Positions 35,087 to 43,158 of a DNA stretch of 64,000 nucleotides are shown piece by piece (the first letter of the stretch is position 1; every line of letters begins with the position of its first letter). The position numbers and the translations under genes were made by a program. Source of the DNA: Hymenobacter sp. BRD128 (GTDB taxonomy: Bacteria > Bacteroidota > Bacteroidia > Cytophagales > Hymenobacteraceae); contig NZ_CP053908.1 in NCBI RefSeq assembly GCF_013256625.1, positions 3,348,001-3,412,000 on the forward strand. The letters run 5' to 3'. The notes under the pieces are model-generated. The model saw nothing but the letters and a program-made list of their open reading frames with translations. It was not told where the DNA came from and ran no database searches.

Positions 35087-35779
35087 ATGACTCGCCCCGA
35101 ACGGTTTCGCCGCTTTCTCGATTACTTCACCACTAATTTTCCGGAGCCCAAAACGGAGCTTGCCTACCGCAATCCTTACGAGCTGATAGTAGCCGTGGTG
35201 CTGAGTGCGCAGTGCACCGACAAGCGCGTGAACCAGGTGATGCCCGCGCTACTGGAGCAGTTTCCGACCGCCGCCGAGTTGGGCGTGGCCGCGGCCGACG
35301 ACATTTTTCCGTTTATCCGCAGCGTTTCGTACCCGAATAATAAGGCTAGGCACTTGGCCGGACTGGGCAAACTGCTCATGGAAGAATTCGCGGGCGAGGT
35401 GCCCAGTACCATTGAGCAATTGCAGCGCCTGCCCGGCGTAGGTCGCAAAACGGCCAACGTCGTGGTATCGGTGATTTATAACCAGCCCGCGATGGCGGTC
35501 GATACGCACGTCTTCCGGGTGTCGCACCGGCTGGGGCTGGTGCCCAAAACCGCCACCACCCCCCTAGCGGTAGAAAAAGCCCTGGTAAAATATATTCCGC
35601 AGGAAATTATCCCGAAGGCCCACCACTGGCTGATTTTGCACGGGCGCTACGTGTGCGTGGCGCGCTCGCCCAAGTGCAGCGCCTGCCCGCTCACCGATTT
35701 TTGCGCTTACTACGCCAAAACAGTAGCGCCGGAGCTAGCCCCGGCGGCCGGTAAGCCTTCGGCAAAGAGCCAGGTGTAG
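35087..35779 (+). CDS. nth: Endonuclease III
   Basis: A 230-residue base-excision repair glycosylase/AP lyase. The helix-hairpin-helix with the catalytic lysine is LPGVGRKTANVV near residue 118, the catalytic aspartate is in AVDTHVFR, and the [4Fe-4S] ligands are spaced C-x6-C-x2-C-x5-C near the C-terminus. A Pro/Ala/Lys tail extends beyond the cluster. I chose the ATG at 35087 (MTRPERFRRF). Its 3' end overlaps the end of the convergent esterase gene by 70 nt. Confidence 0.95.
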   Translation: MTRPERFRRFLDYFTTNFPEPKTELAYRNPYELIVAVVLSAQCTDKRVNQVMPALLEQFPTAAELGVAAADDIFPFIRSVSYPNNKARHLAGLGKLLMEEFAGEVPSTIEQLQRLPGVGRKTANVVVSVIYNQPAMAVDTHVFRVSHRLGLVPKTATTPLAVEKALVKYIPQEIIPKAHHWLILHGRYVCVARSPKCSACPLTDFCAYYAKTVAPELAPAAGKPSAKSQV

Positions 35780-36927
35780 GCAGCCGCAAACTCGCGCTGC
35801 CAAAACCACTCGGCGTGCTGCCCATCGGCTAGGGTAGTGAAATTCAAATTGCTGGCGGGCACGCTGGCATCGTGTAAGGCATCGCGTATGGCCGCCATGA
35901 GCGGCGCCATCGTGGGGCTTTCCTGGGTGCCGCACACGAAATACCAGCGGGTATCGGGCCGGGGCGACTGCTCCGCCACGTAGGCCAGCAGCGCCTGCCC
36001 AGCAAACCAATAGGCCGGCGAAAACACGCCCACCCGCCCAAATACCGCTGGGTAGCGCAGCGCCGCATACGTAGCCAGCAGCCCGCCCATGCTCGAACCC
36101 AGAATACCGGTGGCCTCGCGCCCCGGCTGGGTACGGTAGTGGTGGTCGATATAGGGCTTCAGGGTTTTGACCAAGAACTCGGTGTATTGCTCGCCTTCGC
36201 CACCACGGCCGGTGCGGCGGTTGCGCCAGGGCGAATACTCATCGAGGCGGTGCTGGCCGCCATTGTCTACGGCCACTACCAGGCAGCCGCCCAGGTCGTG
36301 GCCGCTGGCCGCTAGGGCATCAAGCGTCTCATCCACACCCCACTCGCCAGCGAAGGACGTGTATTGGTCAAACACATTCTGGCCATCCTGCAAGTACAGT
36401 ACCGGGTAGTGGCTAGCCCCCTCAGCGTAGCCGGGTGGCAGGTACACCCACACCCGCCGCGTGCGCCGCAGCTGCGGCATGGCAAAGGCTGGGCTGATAA
36501 TGTGCACATTGGCTGAGGCCGAATGCTGACGCGGCGGAATGAAGCCGCCTTGGTCTTCCCAGTTGAGCACCTGTAGCTGGACTTCGCGTGGGCCCTGCCC
36601 GAAGATGTAGCGCCGATTAGGCACGGCTAGGTTGTCGGCGTCGGTTTCGATGGTAGTCCAGGTGCCGCGGCACAGCTTGTAGTCGAGGGTGCCCCGGCCG
36701 GGCGGTAGGGTGAGGTAGTAGTTGCCAGCGGCCGGGTCAAAGCTAAAAGCATAAGCTGGGTCGTCAGTAGTCCAGCCGTTGCACGAGCCAGCGAGGTAGA
36801 TGGTGGCCCCGTCCGGCGTATTGGCCGGCACACTAGTGAGCCGGAACGTGACTGAGGTGCGGGCGGCCCGGCGGCCCAGCCGCCGTAGTAAGCGAGAAAA
36901 TATTTTCTTCACGGCGGCCTTATGCAT
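35710..36927 (-). CDS. Esterase with N-terminal carbohydrate-binding-like module
   Basis: A 405-residue protein without a signal peptide. Residues 24-120 form an immunoglobulin-like module with IYLAGSCNGWTTDDPAYAF and GTLDYKLCRGTW, as in AMPK/CBM48-type glycogen-binding domains. Residues 140-395 are an esterase-D-like alpha/beta hydrolase with YLQDGQNVFD and the nucleophile GSSMGG, and a His in DGQHAEWFW. The substrate may be an acylated glycan. The basic N-terminus (KKIFSRLLRRLGRR) is unusual. It overlaps nth tail to tail. Confidence 0.85.
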   Translation of the reverse strand: MHKAAVKKIFSRLLRRLGRRAARTSVTFRLTSVPANTPDGATIYLAGSCNGWTTDDPAYAFSFDPAAGNYYLTLPPGRGTLDYKLCRGTWTTIETDADNLAVPNRRYIFGQGPREVQLQVLNWEDQGGFIPPRQHSASANVHIISPAFAMPQLRRTRRVWVYLPPGYAEGASHYPVLYLQDGQNVFDQYTSFAGEWGVDETLDALAASGHDLGGCLVVAVDNGGQHRLDEYSPWRNRRTGRGGEGEQYTEFLVKTLKPYIDHHYRTQPGREATGILGSSMGGLLATYAALRYPAVFGRVGVFSPAYWFAGQALLAYVAEQSPRPDTRWYFVCGTQESPTMAPLMAAIRDALHDASVPASNLNFTTLADGQHAEWFWQREFAAAYTWLFAEGLPAAGASSGATVLA

Positions 36928-37166
36928 AGTAAAAATGAGCTCTTTAGCTTTTTATAGTATTCGGAATGAGTTGCTACTACTTGCGCTTTACTTTAATAGA
37001 AAGGCTAATTCTTATGAAAATAAAATGAGATTTATTATTCTCCTCTACGCAACTTAGCCTAGGCATCGGTGCTCATAATTGCTGATTGTGTTGCTTCTTG
37101 CCGTTTCTTGGCGAGCTTAGTACTTAAAAGCTTGCTTGGCTTACTACTTCGACCTTCTATCTGCCT

Positions 37167-37910
37167 ATGAAGAACTTAGCCTACTATGGATGCTTTAGCA
37201 TCTTGTTCGCGCTAGCAGTCCCCGGCCAAGCAGTAGCCCAAGTGCGAGTTGACAGCGCCTCGGTAGAGGCAGTAGCTACCGCTCGCCAAGTATATGCACA
37301 CTTGGTGCGGCCTGAGTCAGTGTTATTTAATGGCCCGGAGTACGTAGATTATAGCAAGCCGGGCAGCATTGGGCACCAGTTTTTTCTGGATGCCACTCCG
37401 CAAACGGGCACTATCGTGTATCGCCAGGGCGCTTTTGAGAATGTGCTGCTGCGCTACGACCTACTGTTAGACCAGGTTGTACTGACTTACCCGGGCCAAA
37501 CGGCAGTCATCAAACTTGTGCCAGAATTTATCAGCAGCTTCACGCTGGGTAACCATCAGTTTGCGCGCATGCGCGCCGACTCGACTACCAGCCGGATAAT
37601 GCCGACCGGCTTTTACGAGGTGCTGCTGCCGGGCCCGGTGAGCCTGCTAGCCCGCCACACCAAAAGAGTGGAGCAGACCTACGTGCAGCAGAACCTGCGC
37701 TTTGAGTACCGGCAGGCCGACCAGCTTTTGCTACGCACGGCCAGTAGCGCTGCCGAGGTAAGTAGCCTGAAAGACCTGCTAGCCTTACTACCCGCTCACA
37801 AAGCCGAGGCCCAGCGCTACGCCCGTCAGCACAAACTGCGCTTTCGGGCGGCGCAACGCGAGGCCTCGGCCCTTGAGGTGCTACGGTACTACTACACGCT
37901 GCCTCAATGA
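37167..37910 (+). CDS. Secreted hypothetical protein at the head of the TonB operon
   Basis: A 247-residue protein with a signal peptide ending near residue 25 (AVAQ). The mature part is beta-rich with GHQFFLDATPQTGTIVYRQG and YDLLLDQVVLTYPG, then a Lys/Arg-rich helical end. I do not recognise the family. It lies 40 nt before the TonB receptor gene on the same strand and is likely co-transcribed with it. Confidence 0.75.
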   Translation: MKNLAYYGCFSILFALAVPGQAVAQVRVDSASVEAVATARQVYAHLVRPESVLFNGPEYVDYSKPGSIGHQFFLDATPQTGTIVYRQGAFENVLLRYDLLLDQVVLTYPGQTAVIKLVPEFISSFTLGNHQFARMRADSTTSRIMPTGFYEVLLPGPVSLLARHTKRVEQTYVQQNLRFEYRQADQLLLRTASSAAEVSSLKDLLALLPAHKAEAQRYARQHKLRFRAAQREASALEVLRYYYTLPQ

Positions 37911-37950
37911 ACGGCTGGACTGCTCTATCTCTTGCTCTTAGCCACCTGCT

Positions 37951-40725
37951 GTGCCCCGTCTCTACTCCTTCCTTTTCCTCCTGCTAGGCCTGTTGGTAGC
38001 CAACCAAGCAAGCTGGGCCCAGCAAACCGAACCCACTATTAGCGGCGACTTCCGCAATCTGCGCTTCGAGGAGTTTGCGCAACGCGTGGAGGCCCAAACG
38101 CCCTATCGCTTTTTCTTTAACCCAGCCGCTGTTGACACGGTAACCGTGCAGGTGCAGGCTAGCGGCTTGGCCGTAAGCGCTTTATTGAAGCAAGTATTTG
38201 CACATTCTTCTTTACAATTTGCCATAGACGAAGCAACGCACCGCGTATTTATTACCCCTGAGTACCCGCTGCAAACGCAGCTATCGAGCGATTTTTTTGA
38301 GCAAGTGCCTGCGGGCACGGCGCCGCCTGCGGCAGTTGCTACGGGCCCGGCGCGCGCCGGCGGGCCACCGGCCACCGGCACCTCGGAGTTCAAAGTGTAT
38401 GAAATCGGTCCGCGCCAGGCTGCGCCGGCTAGCGGGCGCGCTACCATCACGGGCACGGTGCGCACGGCCGGGCCGCGCAGCGAACCGGTAATAGGGGCGG
38501 CCGTATTTATCGACTCGCCCACTATCGGTACGACCACCGACCGGCAGGGCAACTATTCGCTTACGGTGCCCGTGGGGCGGCACAACCTCAATATCCGGGG
38601 CATCGGCATCCGGACCACGCGGCGCCAGCTAGTGGTGCACGCCGACGGCCGCTTCAACCTGGAGGTGGCCACCGATGCGGCGGCCCTGCAAGAAGTGGTA
38701 GTAGAAGGCCAGAAGGACCGCAACGTGCGCGGCATGCAAATGGGCGTGCAACTGCTGGATATCAAGACGATTAAGCAAGTACCCACCGTATTTGGTGAGG
38801 CCGACCTGCTGCGCGTGGTAATGGCGCTGCCCGGCGTGAAGACGGTGGGCGAAGGCAGCACTGGCATGAGCGTGCGCGGTGGCGGCACCGACCAAAACCT
38901 GGTGCTTTTCAACGGCGCCACTATTTATAACCCGGCCCACTTGTTCGGCTTCTTCTCGGCCTTCAACCCCGACATAGTGAAGTCGGTGGAGCTGTACAAG
39001 AGTGCCATTCCGGCGCGCTACGGCGGGCGGCTAGCCTCGGTGCTCGACATTGTGAGCCGCGAGGGCGACCGCAAGAAGTTTGGGGCCTCGGGCGGTATTG
39101 GGCTACTCACCAGCCGCCTCACGCTCGAAGGGCCGCTGCCCGGCGCCAAAGGTTCTTTTCTGATTAGTGGGCGCACCTCCTATTCCGACTGGCTGTTGCA
39201 GCGGGTGCCCAGCCCGACGCTGCGCAACAGCGCGGCCTCTTTTTATGACCTAAGCGCCTACCTGACGTACGACCTTAACCCCAACAATTCTCTTTCGGTG
39301 ACTGGCTATCTCAGCCACGACCGGTTTCGGCTGGCCAGCGATACCATCTATGAGTATCGCAACCAAGCCGCTAGCCTGAACTGGAAGCACACGTTCAGCC
39401 CTAAGCTCGCCAGTTCGGTGCTGGCTACTACCAGCCAGTACGACTTCAGCCTGACGACCAATCGGTACCCATTATCCGCCTCTTCTTTTGCTTACCGGGT
39501 AAGCCAGTCGGCGCTGCAAGCCGATTTTTCTTACCTGGCTGCTCCCAAGCACACGCTTGATTTTGGGGCTAGCACCCTGCTTTATAACACTGCCCCCGGC
39601 GACCAGCAGCCGCTGGGTGACCAGTCGCTGCTGCTACCGACCACTATTCAGCACGAGCGGGCCCTGGAAAGCGGCGCGTACCTCACCGACCGTTTCGACG
39701 TCAGCACGCGCTTTTCGGTGCAAGCGGGGCTGCGCTACTCCTTTTACCAGGCGCTGGGGCCCCGCCTCGTAAATGACTACCTGCCGGGGCTATCGCGCAG
39801 CGAGAGCACCAAAACCGGCACCACGGCCTACGGCAGCGGGCAGGTGCTAGCCCACTACGCCGGCCCCGAGTGGCGCATTTCGACCAAGCTAGAGCTGACG
39901 GCCAACTCGTCGGTGAAAGCCAGCTACAACCGGATGCGCCAGTATATTCATCAGCTATCGAACACAACTGTCGTGTCGCCGACCGACACCTGGAAGCTGA
40001 GCGATAATTATATCCGCCCGCAGGTGGGCGACCAGGTGTCGCTAGGGTACTACCACAATTTCAAGCGCAATACCATCGAGTTTTCGGCGGAGGTGTACTA
40101 CAAGAAAATTCACGATTTTGTGGATTATAAGAGCGGTGCCGTGCTACTACTTAATCCGCACCTCGAAACTGACCTCGTGAATGCCGAAGGCCGCGCCTAC
40201 GGGGTAGAGCTGCTGCTGCGCAAAAACGTGGGCAAAATCAACGGCTGGTTGAGCTACACCTATGCGCGCTCGCTGGTGCAGGTGAACACGGCCACCGACG
40301 TGGTAAACGGCGGCAACTGGTACCCGAGCAACTACGACAAGCCGCACGACTTTACGCTCGTAGGCAACTACCGCTTCAGCCGCCGCTTCAACGTAGGGCT
40401 CAACTTCAACTACAGCACCGGCCGGCCCATTACGCTGCCGCTAGCCAAGTACTACATCGACAATGCCTTGCGGGTATACTACTCGGACCGCAACATGTAC
40501 CGGGTGCCCGACTACTACCGCGTCGACCTAGCCGTCAATTTTGAAGGCAACCACAAAGTGAAGAAGTTCGCGCACAGCTCCTGGACGGTGGCCGTGTACA
40601 ACCTGACGGGCCGGCACAATCCGTATTCGGTGTATTTTCAGACCGTTAACGGGCAGTTGAAAGGCTATCAGCTTTCCATTTTCGGGACGCCCATCCCGAC
40701 TGTCACTTATAACTTCCGCCTCTGA
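37951..40725 (+). CDS. TonB-dependent receptor with STN and carboxypeptidase-like domains
   Basis: A 924-residue outer-membrane protein. After a signal peptide come an STN domain (about residues 30-95, RNLRFEEFAQRVEAQTPYRF-type), a low-complexity Ala/Pro/Gly linker, a CarboxypepD_reg-like domain (ITGTVRTAGPRSEPVIGAAVF, about 165-250), a plug (DLLRVVMALPGVKTVGEG, MSVRGGGTDQNLVLFNGA) and a 22-strand-type barrel to the last Leu. The start is a GTG at 37951; no ATG precedes the signal peptide. An STN domain usually goes with FecI/FecR signalling, but none is adjacent. Its stop overlaps the next ATG (TGATG). Confidence 0.93.
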   Translation: MPRLYSFLFLLLGLLVANQASWAQQTEPTISGDFRNLRFEEFAQRVEAQTPYRFFFNPAAVDTVTVQVQASGLAVSALLKQVFAHSSLQFAIDEATHRVFITPEYPLQTQLSSDFFEQVPAGTAPPAAVATGPARAGGPPATGTSEFKVYEIGPRQAAPASGRATITGTVRTAGPRSEPVIGAAVFIDSPTIGTTTDRQGNYSLTVPVGRHNLNIRGIGIRTTRRQLVVHADGRFNLEVATDAAALQEVVVEGQKDRNVRGMQMGVQLLDIKTIKQVPTVFGEADLLRVVMALPGVKTVGEGSTGMSVRGGGTDQNLVLFNGATIYNPAHLFGFFSAFNPDIVKSVELYKSAIPARYGGRLASVLDIVSREGDRKKFGASGGIGLLTSRLTLEGPLPGAKGSFLISGRTSYSDWLLQRVPSPTLRNSAASFYDLSAYLTYDLNPNNSLSVTGYLSHDRFRLASDTIYEYRNQAASLNWKHTFSPKLASSVLATTSQYDFSLTTNRYPLSASSFAYRVSQSALQADFSYLAAPKHTLDFGASTLLYNTAPGDQQPLGDQSLLLPTTIQHERALESGAYLTDRFDVSTRFSVQAGLRYSFYQALGPRLVNDYLPGLSRSESTKTGTTAYGSGQVLAHYAGPEWRISTKLELTANSSVKASYNRMRQYIHQLSNTTVVSPTDTWKLSDNYIRPQVGDQVSLGYYHNFKRNTIEFSAEVYYKKIHDFVDYKSGAVLLLNPHLETDLVNAEGRAYGVELLLRKNVGKINGWLSYTYARSLVQVNTATDVVNGGNWYPSNYDKPHDFTLVGNYRFSRRFNVGLNFNYSTGRPITLPLAKYYIDNALRVYYSDRNMYRVPDYYRVDLAVNFEGNHKVKKFAHSSWTVAVYNLTGRHNPYSVYFQTVNGQLKGYQLSIFGTPIPTVTYNFRL

Positions 40726-41930
40726 TGCGCCATCCATCTTTATTCTCGGACTGGCCCCGCCAGGGTGCGGCGAGCCTGGCTGTAGCCTCGTTGCTAGGTC
40801 TATCCGGGTGCGTGGAGCCGTATGTGCCGGCCGTGCTGGACGCGCCGACCAAATACTTGGTGGTGGACGGCTTCCTCAACGGAGCGGGGCGCACGCGCAT
40901 CCGCCTCTCGCGCACCCAGAACATCGGCACCGCCACCGCCCCACCCGCCGAGCAGGGCGCCAAACTCAGCATCGTTGATGAGACGGGCCGCAGCTATGCT
41001 CTAGCGGAGCAGCGCCCGGGCTTTTATGTTTCGGACAGCCTCGTGCTGCCCGCTGGCCGGCGCTATCAGCTGCGCATCAGCACTACTAATGCTGCCAGCT
41101 ATGCGTCTGACCTCGTGCCTCTGAAGGTTACGCCTGCCTTCGACAAGTTCAAGTGGACGCGCCAGGATGGGCAGCTGCTATTTAGCTTCTCTACGCACGA
41201 CCCCAGCGGCAGCTCGCGCTTTTACCGCTGGCGCTTGGCCGAAACCTGGGAGTTTAACGCGCTGTATCCGTCGAACATCGAGTTTCGCGGCGGAATTATT
41301 GTGAAACGCATCACGCCGATATTCACCTGCTGGCACACCGAGCAGCCGAGCACCATCACGCAAGTGAGCACGGCCTCGCTGAGCCAGGACGCGCTGAGTC
41401 AGCAGCAGGTGCTCGCCTTTTCCGAGCGCAGCGAGCGCGTCAAGATTCGCTACAGCCTGTTGCTGACCCAGTATGCCGAGACGGCCGAAGAATTCGCCTA
41501 CAACGAGATTCTGCGCAAAAACACCGAGGCCGTGGGCACCGTCAACGACCCGCTGCCCTCCCAGCTCACCGGCAACGTGCACCGCGTGGACAACCCCCAG
41601 GAGCCCGTGCTCGGCTTCGTCGGTGCCCATACACTCGTGCAGCAGCGTCTCTTCATCAACCCCCAGGACTTGCCGGCCCATAAGCCCGACTTCTACGAAA
41701 ACCCTTATGCCAACTGCCAGGCACCCGATACGGGTGAAGTTGTAAAGCCCTACTTTAAATACGGGGTGTATTATCCAGCATCGCGCATATTCGCCGACCC
41801 CGACAACGTACCGACCGACCTTCTATATTCGCAAAGCACCACTTACCCCGTATATGGCTATTTGGGCGGTGCCCGCGAGTGCATCGACTGCCGCACCCGG
41901 GGCAGCAATATAAAGCCTACTTTCTGGTAA
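40725..41930 (+). CDS. DUF4249 lipoprotein (copy 1)
   Basis: A 401-residue lipoprotein with lipobox LSGC near residue 29 and the DUF4249 opening VEPYVPAVLDAPTKYLVVDGFLNGAGRTRIRLSRT. The C-terminal region contains AETAEEFAYNEILRKNTEAVGTVNDPLP and ends with CIDCRTRGSNIKPTFW. Such lipoproteins sit behind TonB receptors and may take the role that SusD has for SusC; that role is inferred. It overlaps the receptor gene by 1 nt. Confidence 0.9.
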   Translation: MRHPSLFSDWPRQGAASLAVASLLGLSGCVEPYVPAVLDAPTKYLVVDGFLNGAGRTRIRLSRTQNIGTATAPPAEQGAKLSIVDETGRSYALAEQRPGFYVSDSLVLPAGRRYQLRISTTNAASYASDLVPLKVTPAFDKFKWTRQDGQLLFSFSTHDPSGSSRFYRWRLAETWEFNALYPSNIEFRGGIIVKRITPIFTCWHTEQPSTITQVSTASLSQDALSQQQVLAFSERSERVKIRYSLLLTQYAETAEEFAYNEILRKNTEAVGTVNDPLPSQLTGNVHRVDNPQEPVLGFVGAHTLVQQRLFINPQDLPAHKPDFYENPYANCQAPDTGEVVKPYFKYGVYYPASRIFADPDNVPTDLLYSQSTTYPVYGYLGGARECIDCRTRGSNIKPTFW

Positions 41931-41935
41931 CCTGC

Positions 41936-43135
41936 ATGACAAAGCGTTGCTCCTATTTTCGTATCGCTGCCGCAGGCCTAGCCGTGCTGCTGGCCCTGGG
42001 GGCGGGCGGGTGCGTAGAAGCGTATCTGCCCGAGGTGGTGAGCGCCAATGCCAACCTGCTGGTAGTCGATGGCTTCATCAATGGCAACGGGCGCACCCGC
42101 ATCCGCCTCTCGCGCTCCGAAAATATTGCTGCTACCACTACCCCACCTGCCCAGAAGGGCGCCACGGTTTACATCCTCGACGATGCGGGCCAGCGCTATA
42201 CCCTAGCCGAGCAGCTGCCCGGCTACTATCAATCGGACAGCCTACACCTCCCGGCGGGCCACCGCTACCAGCTGCGTATCAGTCTGGGGGAAAGCGCTTC
42301 GGCGGCCACCTATGAGTCAGAGTTAGTGCCGTTAAAAGTGACGCCTGATTTTGACCGCCTCGAATTTGTACAAAAGGATGGGCAAATCCAGTTGCTGGCC
42401 AGCACCCACGACCCCACTAACCAAGCCCAGTACTACCGCTGGCGCACCTACGAAACCTGGGAATTCAATGCGGCTTACAAATCGGAGCTGGAAGTTATCG
42501 GGGGCTTGGTGCGGCGGCGCGTCACGCCCATCTACACCTGCTACCGCTCCGAAACACCTTCTACCGTTAGGCAAGCCAGAACCGCCTCGCTCAGCCAGAA
42601 TATCATAGCTCAACAGGTAGTCAATAGCTTTTCGGACCGCGCCGAGCGCATCAAGATTCGCTATAGCGTGCTGGTCACGCAGTATGCCGAAACGGCCGAA
42701 GAGTTTGCCTACTATGAGTTGCTGCGTAAAAACACCGAAGCTGTGGGCACCGTCAACGACCCCTTGCCGGCGCAGCTCACCGGCAACGTGCACCGCGTGG
42801 ACAACCCTCAGGAGCCCGTGCTCGGCTTTGTCGGCGCCCACACGGTGGTGCAGCGCCGCTTGTTTGCCACGCCGGCCAGCCTGGGCCTACCGAAAGACTG
42901 GGTATTCGAGGACCCGTACAGCGACTGCACGTTTGGCTCGGAGCTGGTGCCCGACCTAAACGACAAAATATCGCTGCGCATATACCGGCCCAATACCCGG
43001 ATTTTCAAGTCGGGCGAAAGCATACCAACCCAGTACTACATCGTTGGCGGCGACACGCTGGGGTACGAAGGGGGACCGCACGCGTGCATCGACTGCCGCA
43101 CGCGCGGCACCATTGTAAAACCCAGCTTCTGGTAG
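41936..43135 (+). CDS. DUF4249 lipoprotein (copy 2)
   Basis: A 399-residue paralogue of the preceding gene, with a lipobox in LALGAGGC and the same opening (AYLPEVVSANANLLVVDGF) and ending (CIDCRTRGTIVKPSFW). The block LTGNVHRVDNPQEPVLGFVGAHT is identical in both proteins, and the DNA there is almost identical. I chose the ATG at 41936 (MTKRCSYFR), 5 nt after the stop of copy 1. Confidence 0.9.
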   Translation: MTKRCSYFRIAAAGLAVLLALGAGGCVEAYLPEVVSANANLLVVDGFINGNGRTRIRLSRSENIAATTTPPAQKGATVYILDDAGQRYTLAEQLPGYYQSDSLHLPAGHRYQLRISLGESASAATYESELVPLKVTPDFDRLEFVQKDGQIQLLASTHDPTNQAQYYRWRTYETWEFNAAYKSELEVIGGLVRRRVTPIYTCYRSETPSTVRQARTASLSQNIIAQQVVNSFSDRAERIKIRYSVLVTQYAETAEEFAYYELLRKNTEAVGTVNDPLPAQLTGNVHRVDNPQEPVLGFVGAHTVVQRRLFATPASLGLPKDWVFEDPYSDCTFGSELVPDLNDKISLRIYRPNTRIFKSGESIPTQYYIVGGDTLGYEGGPHACIDCRTRGTIVKPSFW

Positions 43136-43158
43136 CCTAGCCAGCCATTTTCTAGCCT

